A program made the position numbers and the translations under genes. A model generated the notes under the pieces. It had not been told where the DNA came from. It did no database searches and saw only the letters and a program-made list of their open reading frames with translations. A DNA stretch of 64,000 bases from RPQJ01 sp963706535 (GTDB lineage Bacteria; Pseudomonadota; Gammaproteobacteria; Steroidobacterales; Steroidobacteraceae): contig CAVPMU010000012.1 of assembly GCA_963706535.1 (NCBI GenBank), forward strand, positions 434,001 through 498,000, given 5' to 3'. Positions 9,504-16,944 of this stretch are shown here, piece by piece. Numbering within the stretch: position 1 is the first letter of the stretch; every line of letters starts with the position of its first letter.

Positions 9504-10586
9504 CTAGGCCCCGGGCGTCCGCACGGCCGCGACGCTCAGGATGCGCGGCAGGTAGGTGGCCGCCAGCTGCCAGTGCTCGCCGCCGTCGTGGCTCGCGAAG
9601 AGATGGCCCGTCGAGGTACCAAAGTACACGCCGCAGGGCTGGCGGTCGTCCGTGTCCAGCGCATCGCGCAGCACGGTGACGTACACGTGTTCCTGCGGCA
9701 ATCCACTGGAGGCCGACGCCCAGCTCGCACCGCCGTCGCGACTGCGAAACACGCGCAGCCTCGCGTCCACGGTGATGCGCAGGTGCGCCCCCTGTTCCGG
9801 CACCTGGAAGACGACGTCCGGGTTGGCCGGGTCGCAGGCGAGCGCATAGCCGAAGTCGCTCGGCAGTCCGTCCGTGATCTCGGTCCAGTGGCGCCCGCCG
9901 TCGTCGCTGCGGTAGGTGCCGTTGTAGCACTGCCGGTAGAGACGACGCCCGTCGCGCGGATGCATGACGATGCGGTGCACGTTGTGGCCGGCCACCGGGT
10001 AGCGCTCGGGCAGGTTCTCGGCGCGCACGCCGACGTTGGCCGGCGACCACGATGTGCCGCCGTCGTCGCTGCGGTACGCGCCGCCCGCGGATACGCCCAC
10101 CACCATGTTGCGTGGTTCGCGGCGGTCGATGCAGATCGAGTGCACGGCGAAGATGCCGCGCGAAGGCTCCCACGCACTGCGCGTCGGGTGTTCGTTCAGG
10201 CCGTCGACCCCGGTCCACGTGGCGCCACGGTCGTCGCTGACGAAGAGTCCCGCCGGGTCGATGCCCGCGAACAGCCGCCGCCCGTCGGGCGTCCAGGCCA
10301 GCGACCAGATCGCCTTGAGCGATTCGCGATGTCGCCCGGCCGGGTGATGGGGAACGGCATCGAGGCTGGTCCAGGTCGCACCGCCGTCCTCGCTGCGGAA
10401 GACGTGCGCGCCCCAGACGGAGTGACGGACGGCGGCGTGCAGTTCGCGGTCGCGCCCGGGCGTGGCCACCACCTGCAGGATTTCCTGGCCTTCGAGATGC
10501 GGCCCCTCGATGCGCCACGGCTCGCCGGGAGCGGCCGGGCGCGCGATGAACAGGCCCTTGTCCGTGCCGACGTGGAGAGTCGTCAC
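9504..10586 (-). CDS. BNR/sialidase-like beta-propeller protein in the Moco operon
   Basis: 360 residues. Repeated S-x-D-x-G-x-x-W Asp-box motifs are visible (SEDGGATW, SDDRGATW, SDDGGTSW, SDDGGRHW, SRDGGASW, SHDGGEHW), giving a six-bladed propeller. No signal peptide is present, so it is probably cytoplasmic. The start is taken as GTG at 10586, which forms a GTGA overlap with the moaB stop; upstream residues of the longer ORF lie inside moaB. Asp-box proteins include sialidases and photosystem assembly factors. Here the tight coupling to moaB, yqeC and a MoaD-like carrier argues for a molybdenum cofactor or sulfur-transfer role rather than glycan hydrolysis. The function is unknown. Confidence 0.75.
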   Translation of the reverse strand: MTTLHVGTDKGLFIARPAAPGEPWRIEGPHLEGQEILQVVATPGRDRELHAAVRHSVWGAHVFRSEDGGATWTSLDAVPHHPAGRHRESLKAIWSLAWTPDGRRLFAGIDPAGLFVSDDRGATWTGVDGLNEHPTRSAWEPSRGIFAVHSICIDRREPRNMVVGVSAGGAYRSDDGGTSWSPANVGVRAENLPERYPVAGHNVHRIVMHPRDGRRLYRQCYNGTYRSDDGGRHWTEITDGLPSDFGYALACDPANPDVVFQVPEQGAHLRITVDARLRVFRSRDGGASWASASSGLPQEHVYVTVLRDALDTDDRQPCGVYFGTSTGHLFASHDGGEHWQLAATYLPRILSVAAVRTPGA

Positions 10587-11119
10587 TTTTCCAGCAGCCG
10601 CGGCATGAGCTCGACGAGATTGCAGGGGCGGGTGCGGTAATCGAGCTGCGCCTCGATCAACTCGTCCCACGCCGTGGCACACGCGCCCGAGGAACCCGGC
10701 ACGCAGAAGACGTAGGTCGCGTTCGCCACGCCCGCGAGCGCGCGCGACTGCATGGTCGAGGTGCGGATCTGCGCCCAGGAGATCGAGCGGAACGTCTCGC
10801 CGAACCCGTCGAGCACCTTGTCGAGCAGCGGCAGCACGGCCTCGGGCGTGCCGTCGCGGCCGGTCACCCCGGTTCCGCCCGTGGCGATGACTGCGTCCAC
10901 GCCACGATCCGCGATCCAGCGCGAGACGGCCGCGCGGATCTGGTAGACGTCGTCCGGCACGATCAGCTTCTCGGCGAGGCGGTGGCCGGCCTTGGTGAGT
11001 CGCTCGACCAGCAGCCGGCCGGACTTGTCCGTCGCCTCGTCGCGCGAGTCGGACACGGTGAGCACCGCGATGCTGATCGGGCGGAACTCGCGTTCGCCGC
11101 CGCCGTGGGCATGGGTCAT
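10583..11119 (-). CDS. moaB: Molybdenum cofactor biosynthesis protein MoaB
   Basis: 178 residues, typical for MoaB. Family features seen are ISIAVLTVSDSRDEATDKSG, VIATGGTGVTGRDGTPEAV and a C-terminal FCVPGSSGA. MoaB and MogA proteins bind molybdopterin and adenylylate it before metal insertion. In many bacteria MoaB substitutes for MogA or is a trimeric/hexameric paralogue. It lies 25 nt downstream of moeA, whose product performs the next step, and its stop overlaps the start of the BNR gene. Confidence 0.9.
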   Translation of the reverse strand: MTHAHGGGEREFRPISIAVLTVSDSRDEATDKSGRLLVERLTKAGHRLAEKLIVPDDVYQIRAAVSRWIADRGVDAVIATGGTGVTGRDGTPEAVLPLLDKVLDGFGETFRSISWAQIRTSTMQSRALAGVANATYVFCVPGSSGACATAWDELIEAQLDYRTRPCNLVELMPRLLEK

Positions 11120-11144
11120 GGATGGCTCCTCCGCCGATATGCCG

Positions 11145-12428
11145 TCACACCAGCCCGGCGAACGGCTGTACGCTCACCTGCGTGCCGGGCTGAACTTCTT
11201 GCTGGTCGAGCGCCAGCACGATGAAGCAGTTCGCTTCCGTCATCGAGCGCAGCACACCGGCGCCCTGGTGGCTCGTGGGCCGCACGACATAGCGCCCCTC
11301 CGCGTCGAGTTCGAGGATGCCGCGCTGGAACTCGAGCCGACCGGCGCGCTTCCTGATGCGCGACTGGCAGGTCGCGGTGAGCAGGATCGGCGGGTGGACG
11401 CGCGTCGCGCCGGTGAGCCTGGCGAGCGCCGGCTGCACGAGCTGGTAGAACGTCGCCATCACCGAGACCGGGTTGCCGGGCAACCCGAAGAAGAGCGCCT
11501 TGCCCACCCGGCCGAACGTGATCGGCTTGCCGGGTTTCATCGCGACTTTCCAGAAACCCACCTGCCCGAGGCGCTGCAGCGTCTCGACGACGAAATCCGC
11601 CTCGCCGACGGAAACGCCGCCCGAGGCGACGATCGCGTCGGCTCGCGCCGCGGCGTCCGTGATGGCGCGCTCGGTGTCCTCGCGCCGGTCGCGCACCACG
11701 CCGAGGTCGATCACCTCGAGGCCGAGTCGCGCGAGCATGCCGTGCAGGCTGTAGCGGTTGCTGTCGTAGATCTGGCCGGGACCGAGCGGCTCGCCCGCCG
11801 AGCGCAGCTCGTCGCCGGTCGAGAGGATCGCCACCCGAGGGCGTCGGCTGACCGTGACCCGCGCGACACCGATCGAGGCGATGAGCCCGAGGTGCGCGGG
11901 GTCGAGCGTCGTGCCCGCCGCGAGCGCGACCTCGCCGGCCCGGATGTCCTCGCCCGCCTTGCGCCGGTGCTGGCCGGGCTTGTGGCCCGCCGCGACGACG
12001 ACCGCGTCGCCGGCCACGCGCACGTGCTCCTGCATGACGACCGTGTCGGTGCCCTGCGGCAGGCTCGCGCCCGTCATGATGCGTGCGCATTCACCTGGCC
12101 CGACAGCCGCTTCGAGCGGCCGGCCGGCCCACGAGGTGCCGACGAGGTGCAGCGAGCGCTCGCCTTGCGTCGGCAGGTCGCTGCCCGCCAATGCGTAGCC
12201 GTCCATCGCCGAGTTGTCGTGGGAGGGCACGTCGACGGTCGAGAGGACAGGTTCGGCGAGCACCCGGCCGAGCGCTGCGCACAGCTCGACCGTCTCCGCG
12301 CCCGTGACCGGCTGCACGGACTCGAGGATCCGCGCGCGCGCCTCCTCGAGCCGCAGGCTGCGATGGCCATGACCCGGCTCATCGCAGGGGTCGACGTGGG
12401 CGGGCAGTGGGGTCGAGGGCTCGGTCAT
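11145..12428 (-). CDS. moeA: Molybdopterin molybdenumtransferase MoeA
   Basis: 427 residues. The order of motifs fits MoeA: SHDNSAMDGYA near residue 70, RIMTGASLPQGTDTVV, VAILSTGDEL, YDSNRYSLHGML, VASGGVSVGEADFV, and LPGNPVSVMATFY. MoeA inserts molybdate (or tungstate) into adenylylated molybdopterin. The gene lies between mobA and moaB, which completes the last steps of Moco and MGD synthesis needed by the formate dehydrogenase encoded 7 kb away. Confidence 0.95.
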   Translation of the reverse strand: MTEPSTPLPAHVDPCDEPGHGHRSLRLEEARARILESVQPVTGAETVELCAALGRVLAEPVLSTVDVPSHDNSAMDGYALAGSDLPTQGERSLHLVGTSWAGRPLEAAVGPGECARIMTGASLPQGTDTVVMQEHVRVAGDAVVVAAGHKPGQHRRKAGEDIRAGEVALAAGTTLDPAHLGLIASIGVARVTVSRRPRVAILSTGDELRSAGEPLGPGQIYDSNRYSLHGMLARLGLEVIDLGVVRDRREDTERAITDAAARADAIVASGGVSVGEADFVVETLQRLGQVGFWKVAMKPGKPITFGRVGKALFFGLPGNPVSVMATFYQLVQPALARLTGATRVHPPILLTATCQSRIRKRAGRLEFQRGILELDAEGRYVVRPTSHQGAGVLRSMTEANCFIVLALDQQEVQPGTQVSVQPFAGLV

Positions 12429-12441
12429 CGCACCATGCTAC

Positions 12442-13062
12442 TCAGGGTGCGGCGGCATTTGAATCGAGCATGGCCTCGACCCGCGCGCGTTCCCCGGGAT
12501 CGTTGACGTTCACGAAGCATTCCGGACGGTCACTCAAGTCGGCCTCGGCGAGACGGTGGCGCCCGAACCAGCGGTCGATCTTGCGGCCGCCGGAGTCGAG
12601 GAACTCGCCGAGGTCGGCCGCGAGGCCGCGTCGCAGCAGCAGGAAGGTGGGTTGCTGGCGCTCTCCGTCACGCGCCACCACGATGTCCGCGCCGTGCGCG
12701 ACGAGGGCCGCGTGCATTCGCTCGGCGAGATCGGGCGCGACCAGCGGAGAGTCGCAGGGCGCCGTGAGCAGGTAGTCCGTCTCGAGCACGGCGAGCGCAC
12801 TCAGCACCCCGGCGAGCGGGCCGAGGAAACCCTCCCGAACGTCGGGGACCACCCGATGCCCATACGCCGCGTAGCGCTCGAGGTTGCGGTTGGCGTTGAT
12901 GAGCAGCGGGCCGACCTGGGGCGCCAGCGCGGCGAGCACGTGCTCGATCATCGGTCGGCCGGCCACGGGCACCAGCCCCTTGTCCACGCCTCCCATGCGG
13001 CGCGCCTGTCCTCCGGCGAGGATCAGCCCGGTGATCGTTTGCCGCTCCGGATCACGCAGCAT
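12442..13062 (-). CDS. mobA: Molybdenum cofactor guanylyltransferase MobA
   Basis: 206 residues. The nucleotidyltransferase signature LILAGGQARRMGGVDKGL lies near residue 15, followed by GPLAGVLSAL and TAPCDSPLV. MobA adds GMP to Mo-molybdopterin to form the MGD cofactor used by DMSO-reductase-family enzymes such as FdhA. It is the first gene of the minus-strand operon, 13 nt before moeA, and its start faces the sigma54 activator at 13268 across about 205 nt. Confidence 0.9.
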   Translation of the reverse strand: MLRDPERQTITGLILAGGQARRMGGVDKGLVPVAGRPMIEHVLAALAPQVGPLLINANRNLERYAAYGHRVVPDVREGFLGPLAGVLSALAVLETDYLLTAPCDSPLVAPDLAERMHAALVAHGADIVVARDGERQQPTFLLLRRGLAADLGEFLDSGGRKIDRWFGRHRLAEADLSDRPECFVNVNDPGERARVEAMLDSNAAAP

Positions 13063-13166
13063 TTACGCCTCGCCCAAAGGATTCGAGCGCGACCCGCGCC
13101 CCTGGGGTAGCGATCATGGATACGACGCGCCGCCTGCGCAATGTCGGCTGGCAGGTGGTCTCGGCC

Positions 13167-13213
13167 TGCGACAAATTGACGCATCGGCGCATGGCTTGCG
13201 TCATCTTGTCGCA
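13167..13213. promoter_or_regulatory. Tandem palindromic operators, TGCGWCA-N3-TGWCGCA
   Basis: Two 17-bp palindromes, TGCGACAAATTGACGCA (13167-13183) and TGCGTCATCTTGTCGCA (13197-13213), have centres exactly 30 bp apart, i.e. on the same face of the helix. Together they also form a larger 21-bp inverted repeat. A degenerate third copy lies at 18582-18598, upstream of the torD-fdh sigma54 promoter. They are best read as binding sites of the sigma54 activator encoded just downstream. Confidence 0.6.
13185..13199 (+). promoter_or_regulatory. Possible -24/-12 (sigma54) promoter overlapping the right operator
   Basis: CGGCGCATGGCTTGC has GG and GC 12 bp apart in the correct register and matches 13 of 15 positions of TGGCACR-N4-TTGC. 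It points toward the activator gene 69 nt downstream. Overlap with an operator suggests autoregulation, but the match could be fortuitous. Confidence 0.35.
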
Positions 13214-13267
13214 GGCCATAGGCTTCACTCAGGCGCCAGCAGGTCCGATTCACGGCGCGGGGGCGAT

Positions 13268-14575
13268 GTGACGACGAAAGAGCAGGTTTCTCTGCTGATC
13301 GCGGGGTCTCCACTCGCAGCGGACGCCCGGCTGGCGCGTTCGCTCGCCCGCGACTTCGCGCTCGTGGAGTGGGCCGAGGACCTGCCGACCGCCGAGCGCC
13401 TGCTGCCCCGCTGCCATTTCGACTGCATCGTGGTCCACGTCGAATCGCCGCAGGATCCGGCGCTCGGCTGGATCTCGCGCATGCGTCGCGAGACGGGGCC
13501 GGGGCCGACGATCCTGGTCGCCGGCGATGCCGGCCACGGGCTGGCGGCCGCCGCGCGCCGGGCCGGCGCCACGGGCTGCGTCGCGAGCCCGCTGGATGCG
13601 GCTGCGCTGCGCGAGGCCTACGACGGACGAACGCGCGCCGGGGCCGGCTTGCGCAGCCCCGAACTGGTGGGCGACAGCGCGGTCATTCGGGCGGTGGAGG
13701 CGCTGATCGTGCGCGTCGCGCCGACGCCGGCAACGGTGCTGGTAGAGGGCGAGACGGGCGCGGGCAAGGAGCTGGTGGCCCGCCTGCTGCACCGGCACAG
13801 CCGGCGGCGCGGACCGTTCGTCCCGGTCAACTGCGGGGCCATCGCGCCCGAGCTGATGGAGAGCGAGCTGTTCGGCCACGCCAAGGGCGCCTACACCGGC
13901 GCACACCAGGTCCGCGAGGGATTGTTCGCGGCGGCGCAGGGCGGCACGCTCTTCCTGGACGAGATCGGCGCCATGCCGCGCGACCTGCAGGTCAAGCTGC
14001 TGCGGGCGCTCGAGGAACGTGCCGTCCGCCCGGTCGGCACCGACCGCGAGGTGCCCGTGGATGCGCGGATCGTCGCCTCGACCCAGCCCGGGCTGCCGGC
14101 GCGGGTGGCGGCCGGGGAATTCCGCGAGGATCTCTACTACCGGCTGCACGTCGCGCACATCGTGCTGCCGCCGCTCCGCGACCGGCCCGCGGACGTCGCC
14201 GCGCTGGCGCGACACTTCATGGCACAGGCCGTCGCCGAGTTCGGCATGCCAGCGATCGAACTCGACGAGCGGCGGCTGCAGTGGCTGTGCGCGCAGCCGT
14301 GGCCCGGCAACGTCCGCGAGCTGCGCAACGTGATCGAGCGGTGGGTGCTGCTCGGCGACCTGCCCGAGGCGGGCCCGGTCGCACCGGCGCGCAGCGAGCC
14401 GCGGTTCGATGCCTATCCCGTCGACTGGACGCTCGAGCAGGTGAAGCAGGCGCACATGCGCCGCGTCGTCGCCGCGCACGACGGCAACAAGTCGGCGGCC
14501 GCGCGGCAGCTCGGCGTGTCGCGCAAGACCCTCGAGCGCAAGCTCGGCCTGCCGCCGGACGGGCGCCAGGACTGA
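13268..14575 (+). CDS. Sigma54-dependent activator with degenerate receiver domain
   Basis: 435 residues from a GTG start; the region upstream in the same frame belongs to the divergent mobA gene. Residues 1-120 have receiver-like periodicity, but the phosphorylatable Asp position reads CIVVHVES, so normal phosphotransfer is unlikely. The AAA+ domain shows GETGAGKE near 161, GAYTGA near 207 (a variant of the GAFTGA sigma54 loop) and GGTLFLDEIG near 225. A Fis-type HTH (NKSAAARQLGVSRKTLERKL) ends the protein. It probably activates the torD-fdh promoter at 18668, whose upstream palindrome matches the operators next to this gene. The inducing signal is unknown. Confidence 0.85.
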   Translation: MTTKEQVSLLIAGSPLAADARLARSLARDFALVEWAEDLPTAERLLPRCHFDCIVVHVESPQDPALGWISRMRRETGPGPTILVAGDAGHGLAAAARRAGATGCVASPLDAAALREAYDGRTRAGAGLRSPELVGDSAVIRAVEALIVRVAPTPATVLVEGETGAGKELVARLLHRHSRRRGPFVPVNCGAIAPELMESELFGHAKGAYTGAHQVREGLFAAAQGGTLFLDEIGAMPRDLQVKLLRALEERAVRPVGTDREVPVDARIVASTQPGLPARVAAGEFREDLYYRLHVAHIVLPPLRDRPADVAALARHFMAQAVAEFGMPAIELDERRLQWLCAQPWPGNVRELRNVIERWVLLGDLPEAGPVAPARSEPRFDAYPVDWTLEQVKQAHMRRVVAAHDGNKSAAARQLGVSRKTLERKLGLPPDGRQD

Positions 14576-14609
14576 TACCTTCCACGCGATCCAGGACCAG
14601 GGAATCCAC

Positions 14610-14831
14610 ATGAGCCAGTCAAGCTTCGATGCCGAGAAGTTCGGCGGAGAGATCCGCAAGTTCCTGAAGCGGGTCGGCATCACTTCGCAGATCGAGATCG
14701 AGAACGCGGTGCGCGATGCGCTGGCCCGCGGCGCGCTCGACCCGGGTGCGCCGCTGCAGGCGCGCATGGTCCTCGAGGTGCCGGGTCTCGACCTGCGCCA
14801 CGAGGTGACGCAGGACCTCACCCTCAGCTAG
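14610..14831 (+). CDS. DUF6494-like small protein
   Basis: 73 residues, MSQSSFDAEKFGGEIRKFLK then RVGITSQIEIENAVRDAL and a C-terminal beta segment LEVPGLDLRHEVTQDLTLS. The layout, a helical half followed by strands, matches DUF6494, which is common beside formate dehydrogenase accessory genes. The gene follows the sigma54 activator by 34 nt on the same strand and is probably cotranscribed. No biochemical function is known. Confidence 0.65.
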   Translation: MSQSSFDAEKFGGEIRKFLKRVGITSQIEIENAVRDALARGALDPGAPLQARMVLEVPGLDLRHEVTQDLTLS

Positions 14832-14843
14832 CGGGAGCACTCC

Positions 14844-15806
14844 TCAGGACGCCGACCAGACCAGCGTCCCCACGCCGGCGAGGTCGTAGCCGCCGAGCAG
14901 CTGCGCGAGGCGCTGGCACTCCGGCCCGCGCAACTCGTCGAGCAGGCGGCGGAAGAGGGTGCGGAAGTAGATGCCGCGCGGCAACGCGAGGTCGAACGCT
15001 TCCCAGCCGATGGGCTGGAAATCGAGGCCGAACTCCGCGGCCGCGGCGCGGATGCCGGGTGCCACGTCGGCCTGTCCCATGGCGATCGCTGCCGCGGCGT
15101 CCCGCTCGGAATAGGCCCGGGCCGTGACGCGGCGGTCGGCCGGGTCGGTGCCGTGGCGCGCGACGATCTCCTGCAGGAAGCGCTGCGATCCGGCGCCTTC
15201 CTGGCGCTCGGCCCAGCGGACCTGCGGTCGGAACAGTTGCTCGAACCGGCCGGTCGCGGCCCACAGGTCCTGCGCCAGGATCAGGCCCTGCTCGCGACGG
15301 AACAGCCGCACCAGCACCCATTCCTCGTGCTGCGGATACTGGCGCAGCAGTGCCGGATGTCGCTGGCCGCACTCGGCCTCCGGTCCCCAGTGCAGGGCGC
15401 AGAGATCCGCGCGGCGGCGCGCGAGCAGCGCGAGGCCGAGTTGCGTTCCGGTGACTGCGTAGCTGATCGACGCCTGTCCGTGCAGGTCGGTGGCGAGCAG
15501 CGTTATCGCGCGGTAGAGCAGCGGGTCGTCGCTGCCAGCGATCACCATGCGGTCCGTCAGCAGCCCGCCGTGGCTCGACTCGAGCAGCCACTGGTCCACG
15601 AGATTGCGCGGGAACAGCCACTTGCCGGTGAGGCGCGTGGCCGGGATGCGCCCCTCGTTCACCAGCTCGTAGACCTTCTTCTCGTTCAGTCGCAGGTGTC
15701 GCGCGACCTCGCGCACGGTCATGAAGCTCGGTGGGTCTGCGGACGGCGCCTGCGCATGGCTTTCCATGGCGGGCGATTTTTTCCGGGGCGTCTGGCGCGT
15801 GCTCAT
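14844..15806 (-). CDS. Excisionase-type HTH fused to a periplasmic-binding-like (PBP) domain
   Basis: 320 residues. The start at ATG 15806 is preceded by GGAGG at an 8-nt spacing; the longer ORF has no such site. Residues about 25-75 form a MerR/excisionase-like HTH (FMTVREVARHLRLNEKKVYELVNE). Residues 85-320 resemble a molybdate/tungstate or LysR-type substrate-binding domain (MVIAGSDDPLLYRAITLLA, ADLCALHWGPEAE, AYSERDAAAAIAMGQADVAPG). Proteins of this build often sit beside formate dehydrogenase or molybdate transport genes and are thought to sense an oxyanion. It is transcribed convergently with DUF6494 and divergently from DUF3305, so it may regulate the accessory genes. Confidence 0.75.
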   Translation of the reverse strand: MSTRQTPRKKSPAMESHAQAPSADPPSFMTVREVARHLRLNEKKVYELVNEGRIPATRLTGKWLFPRNLVDQWLLESSHGGLLTDRMVIAGSDDPLLYRAITLLATDLHGQASISYAVTGTQLGLALLARRRADLCALHWGPEAECGQRHPALLRQYPQHEEWVLVRLFRREQGLILAQDLWAATGRFEQLFRPQVRWAERQEGAGSQRFLQEIVARHGTDPADRRVTARAYSERDAAAAIAMGQADVAPGIRAAAAEFGLDFQPIGWEAFDLALPRGIYFRTLFRRLLDELRGPECQRLAQLLGGYDLAGVGTLVWSAS

Positions 15807-15922
15807 GGGCGAACCTCCGCACTCATTGCTGCAAGAACCGTTCCGGTGACGGGCGAGGGCGGCAGAGGTTGCACCCGTGAGCTCATGGTGGTGCAGAATG
15901 CGAGCCTTCCTGGCAGGAGGCG

Positions 15923-16423
15923 ATGCGAGCGACCATGGCGACCCGGCCAATCACCAGCATTCCCGTAGCGGTCATCATGGGCCGCCGCATGGTCGGGCGC
16001 GACCGCTGGAGCGTACCGAGCTGGCGGGTCGTCGGCGTCGTGGCGGGGGGCAACCTCCCCGGCCGGGACGCACGCGGCCAGCCGGTGCACAGCACGGATG
16101 ACGAAGACCAGTTCCTGTGGGGCGGGCTCACGCTCGAGCTCTACCGTGATGCCTCCGAGGCCTACTGGACCAACCTCGTCGGCCGCGAGCCCGCGCTGTT
16201 CGTGATCTGCACGGCTTCCGACGACGGTTCGCTCATGCCCGAGTCGGTGACGGCCGACCTGCACGAGGCCGGCTCGGGGGTGGAAGGCAACGATCGCGTC
16301 TTCTCGGCTCCCATCCCGCCGGAGGTCTACCGGGAACTCGAGCGCTTCGTGGTCGAGCACCACGTGCCGCAGGAGAAACGCAAGCGCAAGCGCACGGACT
16401 GGTCCACGGGGGATCCGTCGTGA
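15923..16423 (+). CDS. DUF3305 formate dehydrogenase accessory protein
   Basis: 166 residues. The pattern IPVAVIMGRRMVGRDRWSVP followed by WRVVGV, LTLELYRDASEAYWTNLVG and PPEVYRELERFVVEHHVP fits DUF3305, found next to DUF3306 in FdhABC-type formate dehydrogenase clusters. The start is ambiguous: ATG 15923 lies only 2 nt after AGGAGG, and ATG 15935 lies 14 nt after it. The C-terminal KRKRKR patch is basic. The stop overlaps the DUF3306 GTG start. The molecular role is unknown. Confidence 0.8.
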   Translation: MRATMATRPITSIPVAVIMGRRMVGRDRWSVPSWRVVGVVAGGNLPGRDARGQPVHSTDDEDQFLWGGLTLELYRDASEAYWTNLVGREPALFVICTASDDGSLMPESVTADLHEAGSGVEGNDRVFSAPIPPEVYRELERFVVEHHVPQEKRKRKRTDWSTGDPS

Positions 16424-16944
16424 GCGAGCGTGATCCCGCGGATTTCCTCGCGCGCTGGTCCCGGTTGAAGGAGCGAGCCAGGGAGGAGGCCCGGTCGCCG
16501 CCACCCGCGGCGCAGGTCCCGGAGTCCGCCGAACCGGCGGCGGAGGACACATTGGCGGTGCCCGCGGCGTCGGCGGCGCCCCAGGCCGAGGTGCAGCTGC
16601 CAAATCTCGACCTGCTCGATGGCGACTCGGACTACAGCGCCTTCCTGTCCCCGGGGGTCGACCTGCTGTTGCGCCGTCGCGCCCTGCGCAAGCTGTTCCA
16701 CAGCCCGAAGTTCAACGTGCTCGACGGCCTCGACGACTACATGGGCGACTTCCGCAATTTCGAGCCGCTGGGCGATCTCGTGACCGCCGACATGCGCCAC
16801 CGCATCGAGCAGGCGGCACGACGCCTGGCCGAGAAACTGGAGGAGCCGCGCGCAGCAACGCCCGACGCCCTCGCCGCGACTCCTGTCGAAGACCCAACCC
16901 CCGAGGAAGAGCCAGCGAATGACCGACCAGCCGACCCTGCCTGA
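16420..16944 (+). CDS. DUF3306 formate dehydrogenase accessory protein
   Basis: 174 residues. An N-terminal FLARWSRLK motif precedes an Ala/Pro/Glu-rich linker and then the conserved core RALRKLFHSPKFNVLDGLDDYMGDF, the DUF3306 signature. The start is a GTG overlapping the DUF3305 stop (GTGA), and the end overlaps the next gene by 26 nt, so the three genes form one translational unit. Function unknown; strict pairing with DUF3305 and FdhABC is established by family context. Confidence 0.8.
   Translation: MSERDPADFLARWSRLKERAREEARSPPPAAQVPESAEPAAEDTLAVPAASAAPQAEVQLPNLDLLDGDSDYSAFLSPGVDLLLRRRALRKLFHSPKFNVLDGLDDYMGDFRNFEPLGDLVTADMRHRIEQAARRLAEKLEEPRAATPDALAATPVEDPTPEEEPANDRPADPA

Noticed and set aside
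15816..15834. Possible -24/-12 element (CGGAACGGTTCTTGC) on the minus strand before the HTH/PBP regulator
   Set aside because: The register is right, but only four of six positions of TGGCAC match and it lies too close to the start codon; not listed as a promoter.
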